Shown piece by piece: positions 34,883 through 43,871 of a stretch of DNA of 46,681 bases. A model generated the notes under the pieces. That model saw only the letters and a program-made list of their open reading frames with translations, ran no database searches and was not told the origin of the DNA. Both the position numbers and the translations under genes were made by a program. The stretch comes from Bacteroidales bacterium. Lineage in GTDB: Bacteria; Bacteroidota; Bacteroidia; Bacteroidales; UBA932. The stretch lies in NCBI GenBank assembly GCA_024398125.1, contig JAKSJO010000020.1, positions 1 to 46,681 on the forward strand, in the 5' to 3' direction. Position 1 is the stretch's first letter. Each line of letters starts with the position of its first letter.

Positions 34883-36997
34883 ATGGCAAAAAGAGATCTT
34901 AAGTTTACAAGAAACATCGGCATCATGGCGCACATTGATGCCGGTAAGACCACCACGTCAGAGCGTATTCTCTACTACACCGGCAAGACTCACAAGATCG
35001 GTGAAGTACATGAGGGTGCTGCCACCATGGACTGGATGGTACAGGAGCAGGAGCGTGGTATCACCATCACCTCTGCTGCTACTACCGCATTCTGGCACTA
35101 TGCTGGCGACACCTATCAGCTGAACCTTATCGATACTCCGGGACACGTTGACTTCACCGTTGAGGTGGAGCGTTCACTCCGAGTACTCGACGGTACTGTC
35201 GCTACTTTCTGCGCAGTAGGCCGTGTTCAGCCACAGTCAGAGACCGTTTGGCGTCAGGCAGACAAGTACGGCGTTCCAAAGATTGCGTACATCAACAAGA
35301 TGGACCGCGTGGGCGCTGACTTCCTTGCCGTAGTCGAGGAAATCAAGTCAAAGCTCGGTGCTACCGCAGTTCCTCTCTGTCTCCCTATCGGAGCTGAGGA
35401 CAAGTTCGAGGGTATCATCGACCTCCTCGCACGCAAGGCATACTACTACAATTCAAGCGACGACCTCGTCAACTACGAGATTCGTGAGATTCCAGCCAAC
35501 ATGGCTGATGAGGCTGAAAACTGGAGAAACAATCTCGTAGAGGCTGCTGCCGAGTGCGACGACGCACTCATGGACAAGTTCTTCGAGGATCCAGACAGCA
35601 TCTCTGACGAGGAGGTTATCGCTGCAATCAGAAAGGGTACCTGCGCAATGCAGATCGTTCCTGCATGCTGCGGCTCATCTTTCAAGAACAAGGGCGTTCA
35701 GTTCCTTCTTGACAGTGTAGCACGCTACCTCCCTTCACCTCTCGACAAGGGTGCTGTAAAGGGTGTCAACCCACAGACCCAGGAGGAGGAAGAGCGTCAG
35801 CCAAGCGCAAGCGAGCCTTTCTGCGCTCTCGCATTCAAGATTGCTACCGACCCATTCGTAGGTCGTCTCGCATTCCTCAGAGCTTACTCAGGACGTCTCG
35901 ACGCCGGTACTTATGTATACAACGTACGTTCAGGCAAGAAGGAGAGAATCGCACGTCTGTACCAGATGCACTCTAACCACCAGAACCCTATCGAGTTCGT
36001 CGAGGCTGGTGACATCTGCGCAGCTGTAGGTTTCAAGGATCTCCGCACCGGTGATACCATCTGTGTAGAGAGCAATCCTATCACCCTCGAGTCTATGGAG
36101 TTCCCAGATCCAGTTATCGGTATCGCAGTGGAGCCTAAGACCCAGAAGGATCTTGACAAGCTCGGAATCGCACTCGGCAAGCTCGCCGAGGAGGACCCTA
36201 CCTTCACTGTAAAGTCAGACCATGAGACCGGCCAGACCGTCATCAGCGGTATGGGTGAGCTCCACCTTGACATCATCATCGACCGTCTCCGCCGTGAGTT
36301 CAACGTCGAGATCAACCAGGGTGCACCTCAGGTTAATTACAAGGAGGCAATCACCGCTACTACCCAGCATCGTGAGGTATTCAAGAAGCAGTCAGGTGGT
36401 CGTGGTAAGTTCGCAGACATCGTCGTTGAGATCGGTCCTGCAGACGAGGGCGTTACCGGCCTTCAGTTCGACAACCAGGTCAAGGGTGGAAACGTGCCTA
36501 AGGAATTCGTTCCAGCTGTACAGAAGGGCTTCGAGTCCGCTATGGCTAACGGATGCCTCGCAGGCTACGAGGTGCCTTCAATCAAGGTTACCCTCCTCGA
36601 CGGTTCATTCCATCCAGTGGACTCAGACCAGCTCTCATTCGAGCTTGCAGCCCGCATGGCATTCCGTCACGCTTGTCCTAAGTGCCGTCCAGTCATCATG
36701 GAGCCTATCATGAACCTTGAGGTTGTTACCCCAGAGGATTACATGGGAGACATCGTTGGTGATATCAACAGACGTCGCGGTCAGGTTGTCGCAATGGATT
36801 CAACCGCTACTGGCGCACGTATCGTAAAGGCATTCGTTCCGCTCGCAGAGCAGTTCGGTTATGTAACCGTCCTCAGAACCCTTTCTTCAGGTCGTGCAAC
36901 CAGCACCATGTCTTTCGACCACTACTCAGAGGTTACCGCAGCAGCAGCTAAGGAAATCATCGAGAAGAGCGGTTACAAGGCTAGTGACGACGAATAG
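34883..36997 (+). CDS. fusA: Elongation factor G
   Basis: EF-G drives translocation on the ribosome with GTP hydrolysis. From ATG 34883 it has 704 residues. G-domain motifs: AHIDAGKTT, the switch region [19 protein letters not shown] and NKMDR; later domains include the domain IV loop region and the C-terminal RALTSGRA-like stretch [20 protein letters not shown] six nt upstream is open in frame but ATG 34883 fits the family start [14 protein letters not shown]. Normal length; str-operon position after rpsG. Confidence 0.97.
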   Translation: MAKRDLKFTRNIGIMAHIDAGKTTTSERILYYTGKTHKIGEVHEGAATMDWMVQEQERGITITSAATTAFWHYAGDTYQLNLIDTPGHVDFTVEVERSLRVLDGTVATFCAVGRVQPQSETVWRQADKYGVPKIAYINKMDRVGADFLAVVEEIKSKLGATAVPLCLPIGAEDKFEGIIDLLARKAYYYNSSDDLVNYEIREIPANMADEAENWRNNLVEAAAECDDALMDKFFEDPDSISDEEVIAAIRKGTCAMQIVPACCGSSFKNKGVQFLLDSVARYLPSPLDKGAVKGVNPQTQEEEERQPSASEPFCALAFKIATDPFVGRLAFLRAYSGRLDAGTYVYNVRSGKKERIARLYQMHSNHQNPIEFVEAGDICAAVGFKDLRTGDTICVESNPITLESMEFPDPVIGIAVEPKTQKDLDKLGIALGKLAEEDPTFTVKSDHETGQTVISGMGELHLDIIIDRLRREFNVEINQGAPQVNYKEAITATTQHREVFKKQSGGRGKFADIVVEIGPADEGVTGLQFDNQVKGGNVPKEFVPAVQKGFESAMANGCLAGYEVPSIKVTLLDGSFHPVDSDQLSFELAARMAFRHACPKCRPVIMEPIMNLEVVTPEDYMGDIVGDINRRRGQVVAMDSTATGARIVKAFVPLAEQFGYVTVLRTLSSGRATSTMSFDHYSEVTAAAAKEIIEKSGYKASDDE

Positions 36998-37024
36998 TAG
37001 TATAACAATTCAACATTTACAGAT

Positions 37025-37330
37025 ATGAGTCAGAAAATCAGAATTAAGCTCAAATCTTTCGACCACATGCTCGTGGACAAGTCCGCAGCGAAGATCGTGG
37101 AGACTGTAAAGGCTACCAATGCACAGGTAAACGGTCCAATTCCGCTTCCTACCAACAAGAAGATCTTTACCGTTAACCGCTCTACCTTCGTTAACAAGAA
37201 GTCTCGTGAGCAGTTTGAACTCGATTCTTACCGCCGTCTTCTCGACATCGAGAACAGCAACGCAAAGACCGTTGACGCTCTCATGAAGCTCGAGCTCCCT
37301 TCAGGCGTTGAGGTTGAGATCAAGGTCTGA
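37025..37330 (+). CDS. rpsJ: 30S ribosomal protein S10
   Basis: S10 (NusE) lies in the 30S head and joins the NusB antitermination complex. The 101-residue product has [37 protein letters not shown] and the usual KSREQFE. fusA-rpsJ is the Bacteroidota order, but rplC should follow; here a terminator and an unrelated protease gene follow instead. Confidence 0.97.
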   Translation: MSQKIRIKLKSFDHMLVDKSAAKIVETVKATNAQVNGPIPLPTNKKIFTVNRSTFVNKKSREQFELDSYRRLLDIENSNAKTVDALMKLELPSGVEVEIKV

Positions 37331-37370
37331 TCCCAAGCTAGGCATAACCCCACAGCGGGTTATCACAAAT

Positions 37371-37403
37371 AAAAGAGGACATGTCTATGACTGTCCTCTT
37401 TTC
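37371..37403 (+). terminator. Intrinsic terminator after rpsJ
   Basis: The 11-bp arms AAAAGAGGACA and TGTCCTCTTTT close a 10-nt loop and are followed by CT-rich sequence. It ends the str operon at rpsJ, where the S10 operon would normally continue. Confidence 0.88.
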
Positions 37404-37407
37404 TCAT

Positions 37408-37415
37408 TATATTTG
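37408..37415 (+). promoter_or_regulatory. -7 promoter element for the tricorn-like protease operon
   Basis: TATATTTG lies 25 nt before the ATG, directly after the rpsJ terminator. No TTG is found at the expected distance because the terminator arm occupies that place. Confidence 0.5.
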
Positions 37416-37440
37416 GATAGGAAAACAATAATATCAGGAT

Positions 37441-40400
37441 ATGAAAATCAGAACATTGCTTGCGGCAGCATCCCTTCTTGCCGCAGTTTCTCTCCAGGCT
37501 GCCGAAAAGGCATCCTGGATAAGAACCAACAGCATCTCGCCTGACGGCAAAACCATAGCCTTTGCCTATATGGGAGACATCTGGACTGTCTCTGCGAACG
37601 GAGGCGAAGCACGCCAGATTACATCTAACGCATCGTATGACAACGACCCACGCTGGACCGCTGACGGCAGCCAGATTGTGTTCTGTTCATATCGTGAAGG
37701 CAGCCGCGACATCTATGTAACCTCCGCAAACGGCGGCACCCCTAAGCGACTGACCACAGCGCCGGGCAACGAGACCCTGCTGGCCGTCCTTCCTGACGGA
37801 ACCATACTCTATGGCAGCTATAACCAGGACATGATGTCAGCCGGTTACGATGGATTCCCAGGCAGCGCCCAGCTCTATCGTACCGACCTGAACGGCAGCG
37901 CACCGAAGCTTGTCAGCTCTCTTCCTGTGATGAGCATGAGCGTGGCGGCGGACGGAACCATCCTCTATGAGGACTGGAAGGGCTACGAGGACGCTCTCCG
38001 CAAGCACCACACCTCTTCCGTTACCCGCGACATCTGGAAGTATGTCCCTGCAGTCAAGGGCGGCGTGAACATCGATGCAAACGGAACCTTCACCAAGATC
38101 AGTTCCTACATCGGCGAGGACCGCAACCCTGTGTTCGCTGCCGACGGCAAGACCTTCTACTACCTCAGTGAGCGCGATGGCAAGACCTCGAACATCTATC
38201 GCGGCAGTCTTGATGCCCCTGAGAAGCTTACCCAGCTCACCTTCGAGACCAAGAATCCTGTACGCTTCCTCTCTGTGGCAGCCGACGGAACACTCGCATA
38301 CTCACTGAACGGAGACCTCTATACCCTCCGCGAAGGCTCGTCTCCAAAAAAGCTTGACATTACTGTTCTCCGCGACGAGAACGAGAAGGCCGTGCAGCGT
38401 ATGAGCATGAGTAGCGGCGCTACCGCAGCGGCCGTGTCGCCTGACGGCAAGGAAGTCGCAATGATTCTCCGTGGCGATGTCTTCGTTACATCGATGGAGT
38501 ACCGCACAACCCGCCGCATCACCAACACAGCGGCTCAGGAGCGCAACGTGGACTTCTCCGAGGACGGCCGTACCATCTACTACTCAGCCGAGCGCAACGG
38601 CAACTGGGGCATCTGGAGAACCACTCTGACCCGCAAGGAGGACAAGTGCTTCACCTACGCGACCGACTTCAAGGAGGAACTCTTCTCGACTCCGGGCGAG
38701 ACCTGTTTCCAGCCTGACGTATCGCCTGACGGCAGATGGGTCGCATACTACCGCAACCGCACCGAGCTTGTGATCAAGAACGTCAAGGACGGCAAGGAGA
38801 AGTCGCTGTTCAAGGACGTCAACTATTCATATTCGGACGGTGACCAGGGATTCGAGTGGAGCCCTGACAGCCACTACATCCTCTGCAACTGGCAGGTTGA
38901 CGGCGGCTGGAACAACCAGGACGTGGCTCTCATCGACATCGAGACCGGCGAAATCACCAACCTGACCCGCAGCGGCTACTCTGACGGCGGCTTCCGTTGG
39001 GCTCTTGGCGGCAAGGCGATGACCTGGACTTCCGACAAGAACGGTTACCGCAGCCATGGTAGCTGGGGTGCCGAGGACGATGTCTATATCATGTTCTTCG
39101 ACGGCAAGGCGATGACTGAGATGTCACGCAGCAAGGAGGAGGCAGAGATCGCCAAGCTCATGATGAGCGAGAAGGAGGAGAAGGCCGAGAAGAAGGAGGA
39201 AAAGAAGGATTCCCTTGCAAAGGAGAAGAACAAGATGCCTAAGCTTCAGCTCGACCTCGCAAACCGCGATGAGCGCATCAAGCGTCTCACTCCGTTCAGC
39301 AACAGCATCGGCGACCACTATCTCAATTCCGACGGCACCAAGCTCTACTTCACCCAGCGTCTCGAGCGCGGCTATGACCTCTGTGTCCGCGATCTCCGCG
39401 AGGGTAACGTGACTGTCCTCGCAAAGGGTGTATCCGGCAGCTTCATCCCTTCTGCTGACGGCAGCAAGCTCTATGTGACCTCAAGCCGCGGCCTCACCAC
39501 CGTGACCCTCGCAAGCGGCAAGACCGAGACTGCCAGCTTCAGCGGCGACTATGAGTACAAGCCTGCTGAGGAGCGTGCATACATGTTCGAGCATATCTGG
39601 AAGCAGGTAAGCGAGAAGTTCTACGACCCAGAGATCCACGGTGTGGACTGGAAATACTACCATGACAACTATGAGGCATTCCTGCCTCACATCAACAACA
39701 ACTACGATTTCCAGGATATGCTGTCCGAGATGCTCGGCGAGCTCAACGGATCCCATACCGGAGCACGCTACAGACCTGCATCTCCTGTCAACCTTGGCTA
39801 TCTCGGAGTCATCTATGACGATAGCTATGCCGGTGACGGTCTCCGCATCCGCGAGATCCTCCCTGGCGGTGTTCTGTCCCTCGCAGACAGCGAGATCAAG
39901 GCAGGCGACGTCATCACCTCCATCGACGGCATCGCCCTCAAGGCAGGCGTCGACCCGATGATTCCTCTCCAGAATAAGGCAGGCAAGCGCATCCGCATCG
40001 TGGTCGGCGACAAGGAGGTCTTCGTAACCCCTGCATCTTCGGATGCAACCCCACTCTACCGCAGATGGGTGCGTCAGCGTGAGGATATGGTCGAGAAGCT
40101 TTCAGGCGGCCGTGTAGGCTATGTCCACATCAAGGGCATGGATTCGGAGAGCTTCCGCGAGCTCTATTCCAAGGCTCGTGGCCGCTACCGCGCATGCGAG
40201 GCCCTCATCGTCGACACCCGTCACAACGGCGGCGGTTGGCTGCATGACGATATCGTCACCTTCCTCGGCGGCAAGCTCTACAACCAGTACATCCCTCGTG
40301 GACAGTATATCGGCGACGAGCCGTTCAGCAAGTGGACCAAGCCTTCGTGCATGCTCGTTGGCGAGGACAATTATTCCGACGCATCAGGCACCCCATTCGC

Positions 40401-40668
40401 ATACCGCATGCTCGGTATCGGCAAGCTCATCGGAGCGCCTATCCCGGGAACCATGACAGCCGTATGGTGGGAGAACCAGATCGACAGCGACATCGTGTTC
40501 GGCATCCCTCAGGTCGGCACATGGTCTACTGACGAGGAGCACTTCATCGAGAACCACCAGATCGAGCCTGACATCCTTGTCTACAACGATCCTGCATCAG
40601 TCCTTTCCGGCCGCGACCTCCAGCTCGAGCGCGCAGTCGAGGAAATGCTGAAGACCATCTCAAAATAA
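37441..40668 (+). CDS. Tricorn-like S41 family protease with beta-propeller and PDZ domains
   Basis: The 1075-residue exported protein has a signal peptide (MKIRTLLAAASLLAAVSLQA). WD40/PD40-type beta-propeller repeats (ISPDGKTIAFA, VSPDGKEVAMI, VSPDGRWVAYY) fill about residues 25-560. A Lys/Glu-rich linker near 575-600 leads to the C1, PDZ-like (GVLSLADSEIKAGDVITSI) and S41 domains. The nucleophile is probably Ser979 in DNYSDASG, with VDTRHNGGG upstream. Tricorn-like proteases degrade peptides; a periplasmic or surface peptidase is inferred. Codon bias suggests strong expression. The BASS gene follows after 4 nt. Confidence 0.9.
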   Translation: MKIRTLLAAASLLAAVSLQAAEKASWIRTNSISPDGKTIAFAYMGDIWTVSANGGEARQITSNASYDNDPRWTADGSQIVFCSYREGSRDIYVTSANGGTPKRLTTAPGNETLLAVLPDGTILYGSYNQDMMSAGYDGFPGSAQLYRTDLNGSAPKLVSSLPVMSMSVAADGTILYEDWKGYEDALRKHHTSSVTRDIWKYVPAVKGGVNIDANGTFTKISSYIGEDRNPVFAADGKTFYYLSERDGKTSNIYRGSLDAPEKLTQLTFETKNPVRFLSVAADGTLAYSLNGDLYTLREGSSPKKLDITVLRDENEKAVQRMSMSSGATAAAVSPDGKEVAMILRGDVFVTSMEYRTTRRITNTAAQERNVDFSEDGRTIYYSAERNGNWGIWRTTLTRKEDKCFTYATDFKEELFSTPGETCFQPDVSPDGRWVAYYRNRTELVIKNVKDGKEKSLFKDVNYSYSDGDQGFEWSPDSHYILCNWQVDGGWNNQDVALIDIETGEITNLTRSGYSDGGFRWALGGKAMTWTSDKNGYRSHGSWGAEDDVYIMFFDGKAMTEMSRSKEEAEIAKLMMSEKEEKAEKKEEKKDSLAKEKNKMPKLQLDLANRDERIKRLTPFSNSIGDHYLNSDGTKLYFTQRLERGYDLCVRDLREGNVTVLAKGVSGSFIPSADGSKLYVTSSRGLTTVTLASGKTETASFSGDYEYKPAEERAYMFEHIWKQVSEKFYDPEIHGVDWKYYHDNYEAFLPHINNNYDFQDMLSEMLGELNGSHTGARYRPASPVNLGYLGVIYDDSYAGDGLRIREILPGGVLSLADSEIKAGDVITSIDGIALKAGVDPMIPLQNKAGKRIRIVVGDKEVFVTPASSDATPLYRRWVRQREDMVEKLSGGRVGYVHIKGMDSESFRELYSKARGRYRACEALIVDTRHNGGGWLHDDIVTFLGGKLYNQYIPRGQYIGDEPFSKWTKPSCMLVGEDNYSDASGTPFAYRMLGIGKLIGAPIPGTMTAVWWENQIDSDIVFGIPQVGTWSTDEEHFIENHQIEPDILVYNDPASVLSGRDLQLERAVEEMLKTISK

Positions 40669-40672
40669 CGCG

Positions 40673-41623
40673 ATGAAGAAGTTCTTTGGCTTCCTGACGT
40701 CCAATGCGTCGCTGGTAGTCGTTTCCGCGGCCATACTGGCCTTCATCTGGCCTGTCCTGACGTCTTGGGTGAGTGGATCTACCCAGACAGTCATCCTGGG
40801 CCTTATCATGCTCACAATGGGCCTTACGCTTACTCCTGCGGACCTGAAGATTCTTGTCTCCCGTCCGCTGGACATAGCGATAGGCGCCCTTGCGCAGTAC
40901 ACACTGATGCCTTTGATTGCTTGGACGCTGACACGCTGCTTCGGCCTGTCGCCGGCGCTCGCAATCGGTATCGTCCTTGTCGGATGCTGTCCTGGAGGCG
41001 TGAGCAGCAACATCATGTCCTATCTCTGCCGCGGTGATGTGGCTTTTTCCGTTGGAATGACGACTGTAAGTACGCTGATATCTCCTGTGGTTACACCCCT
41101 CCTGGTGCTGCTGCTCGTGGGAGAGACCGTCGATGTGGACGCCTGGGGCATGTTCAAGAGCATTCTTATCGTGACCTTGCTGCCTGTGTCGCTCGGCTTC
41201 GGACTTCGCTCGTGGTGCTCCAAGATCAAGGGTTTCGACAGCGTCATGGCCGTTATGCCTTCGCTCAGTGTCGTGTGTCTCGCGCTCATCGTAGGCGGCG
41301 TTGTAAGTACAGTCCATGACTCGCTGATGGCGGGCGGCTTCGGCCTTTTCCTGCTGACTTTTGCGGTCGTGCTCTGCCACAACAGTCTTGGCTATCTTCT
41401 GGGATTCCTGCTCGGCACAGTGCTGAAGTTCTCGCCGGCAAAGCGCAAGACCCTCAGTATCGAGGTGGGCATGCAGAATGCCGGACTTGCGACCAACCTG
41501 AGCTCGCAGTTCTTCATGGCTGTGCACCCGTTGGCAGTCGTGCCTTGCGCCATCAGCTGCGTATGGCATTCAATCAGCGGAACATTGCTGGCTTCGCTGT
41601 TCAATAAGCTTGAGAAGAAATAG
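40673..41623 (+). CDS. Bile acid:sodium symporter (BASS) family transporter
   Basis: The 316-residue membrane protein has about nine TM segments. Family motifs are GCCPGGVSSNIMSYL (about residues 103-117), around the first crossover, and EVGMQNAGLATNLSS (about 263-277) around the second. BASS proteins move organic anions such as bile acids, pantoate or pyruvate with sodium; the substrate cannot be told here. It is probably co-transcribed with the tricorn-like protease (4-nt gap). Its stop abuts that of the convergent carbonic anhydrase gene with no spacer. Confidence 0.9.
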   Translation: MKKFFGFLTSNASLVVVSAAILAFIWPVLTSWVSGSTQTVILGLIMLTMGLTLTPADLKILVSRPLDIAIGALAQYTLMPLIAWTLTRCFGLSPALAIGIVLVGCCPGGVSSNIMSYLCRGDVAFSVGMTTVSTLISPVVTPLLVLLLVGETVDVDAWGMFKSILIVTLLPVSLGFGLRSWCSKIKGFDSVMAVMPSLSVVCLALIVGGVVSTVHDSLMAGGFGLFLLTFAVVLCHNSLGYLLGFLLGTVLKFSPAKRKTLSIEVGMQNAGLATNLSSQFFMAVHPLAVVPCAISCVWHSISGTLLASLFNKLEKK

Positions 41624-42163
41624 CTATTCGCCTCCGTTTCCTGTTTCATTGTCGTCTTCGAGATACCAGGACTTGCACTCGAGATAGCTGCTCGCGTAGC
41701 CTGCGTTCATGCGGGCGATGGCCTGTGAGCCATCCTTGACCTTCTTGGCGGGGATCCCTGCCCATATGCCGGGTTCGAGTACTGTGTTTGCCAGCACGAC
41801 TGCGCCGGCGGCAACTATGGTGTTGTCTGGAACGACAGCGTTGTCCATGACTATGGCTCCCATGCCTATGAGCACGTTGTTGCCGATCTTTGCTCCGTGT
41901 ATGATTGCGTTGTGGCCTACCGAGACGTCGTCGCCCATTTCCACGGTAGAGATGTGCCCGGACGTGTGCAGGACTGCTCCGTCCTGGATATTGACGCGGT
42001 TCCCGATGCGGATCGGGTTCACGTCGCCGCGCAGCACGGCTCCGTACCAGATGCTGCAGTCATCGCCCATCCGGACGTCTCCGATTATTGCGGCATTCTC
42101 TGCGAAGAAGCAGTTCTTTCCATATCTGGGACTGATGTCCTTGAGTTTTCTTATGATCGGCAT
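41624..42163 (-). CDS. Gamma-class carbonic anhydrase family protein
   Basis: The 179-residue protein has left-handed beta-helix hexapeptide repeats (IIGDVRMGDDCSIWYGAVLRG and onward) and the zinc-ligand histidines in VLHTSG and VGHNAIIHG, with the conserved RGDVNPIRIG. This is the YrdA/PaaY-like gamma-carbonic anhydrase family; whether it hydrates CO2 or acts on another substrate is not clear. C-terminal residues are acidic (EDDNETGNGGE). Transcribed from a -7 motif near 42211, divergent from tRNA-Met. Confidence 0.88.
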   Translation of the reverse strand: MPIIRKLKDISPRYGKNCFFAENAAIIGDVRMGDDCSIWYGAVLRGDVNPIRIGNRVNIQDGAVLHTSGHISTVEMGDDVSVGHNAIIHGAKIGNNVLIGMGAIVMDNAVVPDNTIVAAGAVVLANTVLEPGIWAGIPAKKVKDGSQAIARMNAGYASSYLECKSWYLEDDNETGNGGE

Positions 42164-42210
42164 GGCTGGATTCTTTTTTATGAGGCTGGAAGCCCATATG
42201 TGACTGATTG

Positions 42211-42218
42211 CAAAGATA
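42211..42218 (-). promoter_or_regulatory. -7 element for the gamma-carbonic anhydrase gene
   Basis: The minus strand reads TATCTTTG, about 48 nt before the start codon. The region upstream is T-rich without a clear TTG at the right spacing. Confidence 0.6.
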
Positions 42219-42235
42219 GGTAATTAGACAAAAAA

Positions 42236-42266
42236 TTGGCGCATCATCGTTTTTTGCTTATCTTTG
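42236..42266 (+). promoter_or_regulatory. Promoter for tRNA-Met
   Basis: TTG at 42236-42238 and TATCTTTG at 42259-42266 have a 20-nt spacer. The predicted start lies only about 5 nt before the tRNA 5' end. Confidence 0.78.
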
Positions 42267-42278
42267 CTTTCCAATTCA

Positions 42279-42353
42279 GGTCCCATAGCTCAGTTGGTTA
42301 GTAGCAACTGACTCATAATCAGTGGGTCACAGGTTCAAGTCCTGTTGGGACCA
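42279..42353 (+). tRNA. tRNA-Met (anticodon CAT), elongator type, with an extra base in the D-arm
   Basis: The fold has acceptor GGTCCCA/TGGGACC, anticodon stem ACTGA/TCAGT with loop CTCATAA, and T-arm ACAGG TTCAAGT CCTGT; discriminator is A. G1-C72 is paired, so it is not the initiator. The GGGTCACAGG segment is like elongator Met rather than Ile2 (lysidine) tRNA, but the two share CAT. The D-arm 3' strand reads GTAGC where GAGC is usual, giving 75 nt and only a 3-bp D-stem. CCA is not encoded. Confidence 0.88.
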
Positions 42354-42400
42354 CACGATAAAGCCATCGCATAAGCGGTGGCTTTATTCGTGTGGTCCCA
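42346..42400 (+). terminator. Long hairpin that includes the tRNA-Met 3' end
   Basis: The left arm (42346-42369) begins with the tRNA acceptor 3' strand TGGGACCACA and continues CGATAAAGCCATCG. After a 6-nt loop the right arm (42376-42400) is its complement with one bulge and one wobble, ending TGTGGTCCCA. It may act as a terminator although no long T-run follows. Folding would compete with the tRNA acceptor stem. Confidence 0.7.
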
Positions 42401-42408
42401 TGGGCTTT

Positions 42409-42508
42409 TATCATAAGGGGCTCTGCCCCTAACACCCTCGGCCTTCGGCCGCGCCGCAGAAGCGGCGTCTGCGTGCCACCCTAGACCGTTGGATCGGCCT
42501 CTGAGAGA
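42409..42508. repeat. 100-bp GC-rich multi-hairpin module, copy 1
   Basis: Begins TATCATAAGGGGCTC and ends CTCTGAGAGA. It differs from copy 2 (44088-44187) at only three positions. Within it are small hairpins: GGGGC-TCT-GCCCC, CGGCC-TTCG-GCCG with a UUCG-type loop, CGCCGC-AGAA-GCGGCG, and a fourth weaker CCG/CGG stem. It sits 8 bp after the long hairpin. No ORF starts here. Confidence 0.9.
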
Positions 42509-42534
42509 TATTTTTCAGGATTTCTCTATCTTGC

Positions 42535-42882
42535 CTATTTCTTGTATTCCCTGGCTTTTTGTATCGCCATCTGAACATCCATGATAGCAGATTGAGGAAC
42601 ATCCGGATCAGTCTTTATTCCGAACGTGAAGAACTCATCTTGATCATCAATTTTAGCCTTTTCTCTCACCTTATAGAGTTTTCTTGGAAGTTTGTTCAGT
42701 GCTACCCTCTTCCCATTCAGCAGATAGATAACGCCTGAATCAGTGGATCTGATTTCAATTGTCGATGTCTCTATTGACTGCTGTCCGGTAACGGGAAGCG
42801 ATTTCTGGACACTGCAAGAGGATATGAGAACAAACACGGAGATGATTGCCAAACCACCCTTGATAGAACTTGAAGCACTCAT
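42535..42882 (-). CDS. Small lipoprotein with ExbD/TolR-like C-terminal region, copy 1
   Basis: The 115-residue product has a lipoprotein signal (GGLAIISVFVLISSC, Cys23) and a soluble part with GVIYLLNGKRVALNKLPRKL and FGIKTDPDVPQSAIMDVQMA. This spacing (a short strand-NG-strand, then D-x-x-V-P-x-x-x-I followed by a helix) resembles the periplasmic domain of ExbD/TolR. No TM helix remains apart from the signal. It is nearly identical to copy 2 (three residue differences). It follows the RhuM gene by 62 nt. The family and role are unknown; the resemblance is inference. Confidence 0.72.
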   Translation of the reverse strand: MSASSSIKGGLAIISVFVLISSCSVQKSLPVTGQQSIETSTIEIRSTDSGVIYLLNGKRVALNKLPRKLYKVREKAKIDDQDEFFTFGIKTDPDVPQSAIMDVQMAIQKAREYKK

Positions 42883-42944
42883 AAGAAAAGCAATAGATTT
42901 GTTTGTGGTTGGTAAGATAACGAATAAAATGAAATGTACTGCAA

Positions 42945-43850
42945 TTAGTCTTTAAGATGAGATATTAGGGATATAGGGTCAAAGTTCTCCATTTTCATTA
43001 TTGCAGTCCATTTCCTTCCAAGGTCTTTCACTGACGCTCCAATGTGATAGACATCGTAATCAACGATCATGAACCTGTCATGGGCTTTCTTGAGAATGTA
43101 GACCGGAATCGGTGTGTATTGTGCGTCATGTTTCGCAATATCCATGGCGAACTGCCTTGATATCTGCATCGTGTAAATCTCTGCTGTAACACCTGGAGTG
43201 CGCTTGTCAAGCAGAGTCAGGACTGAATCATCGACGTAATTGTCGATAAGTATTATCCTCTGCCGAGCGCTCTTTATGAGTTTTGAGATCAGCTCGTAGG
43301 CATCCCACATCTGCCCGTCGAAGAAGACACCTTCCACCGGTGGCAGTGATGTGCGCACGAAGAAATCTATCTGTGACTGCTGCTTCTCCTGAATCTCCTT
43401 TATCCTCTGGATCTCATCGTGCTGCGACTCCAGCCGGCGATCAATCCTGTCTTCCATCTGAATCAGCTGCTGGTTGATGCTGTATCCACGAAGAAGATAC
43501 TGTTTCAGGATGGTGGAAGCCCAGCGGCGGAATGCGGTAGCATTGACACTGTTAACTCGATAGCCAACAGATAGAATGGCGTCAAGGTTGTAAAAATGGG
43601 TCTTATAGGATTTTCCATCGGAGGCAGTATGTTCCAAAATGGAACTAACTGAATCTTCTTCAAGCTCGCCGCTGCGAAAAATATTAGCTAGGTGCTTTGT
43701 TATTGCTTGACGTTTCGTGCCAAACAAATCTGCAATCTGCTGCTGTGTCAGCCATACGGTCTCCTGTTCAAGTTTGACCTCCAGTCTGATGGTGTCGTTC
43801 GGCTGGTAAAGAACGACTTCGCCTTTATCTTTCTCCTCTTTCATAATCAC
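42945..43850 (-). CDS. RhuM-family protein with C-terminal PLD-like domain
   Basis: The 301-residue protein starts with the RhuM pattern: VWLTQQQIADLFGTKRQAITKHL (about 32-54, in the style of a DNA-binding HTH) then YNLDAILSVGYRVNSVNATAFRRWA. A coiled coil lies around 130-165. The C-terminal part (about 185-295) has RIILIDNYVDDSVL and HDRFMIVD with IGASVKDLG, similar to the HxK-type phospholipase D fold. RhuM genes often occur on genomic islands; the function is not established. The -7 element is at 43864-43871. Confidence 0.82.
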   Translation of the reverse strand: MIMKEEKDKGEVVLYQPNDTIRLEVKLEQETVWLTQQQIADLFGTKRQAITKHLANIFRSGELEEDSVSSILEHTASDGKSYKTHFYNLDAILSVGYRVNSVNATAFRRWASTILKQYLLRGYSINQQLIQMEDRIDRRLESQHDEIQRIKEIQEKQQSQIDFFVRTSLPPVEGVFFDGQMWDAYELISKLIKSARQRIILIDNYVDDSVLTLLDKRTPGVTAEIYTMQISRQFAMDIAKHDAQYTPIPVYILKKAHDRFMIVDYDVYHIGASVKDLGRKWTAIMKMENFDPISLISHLKD

Positions 43851-43863
43851 GCGTTCTTATTCG

Positions 43864-43871
43864 CAAAGATA
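43864..43871 (-). promoter_or_regulatory. -7 element for the RhuM gene
   Basis: The minus strand reads TATCTTTG about 15 nt before the start codon, so the mRNA leader would be very short. No TTG was seen at 19-21 nt. Confidence 0.6.

Noticed and set aside
37344-37363. Hairpin ATAACCC/GGGTTAT after rpsJ
   Set aside because: Short stem and no T-run; the stronger terminator follows at 37371-37403.
42279-42353. Initiator tRNA-fMet or tRNA-Ile2
   Set aside because: The first base pair is G-C, unlike the initiator; the anticodon arm and GGGTCACAGG resemble elongator Met more than Ile2, although a covariance model should confirm.
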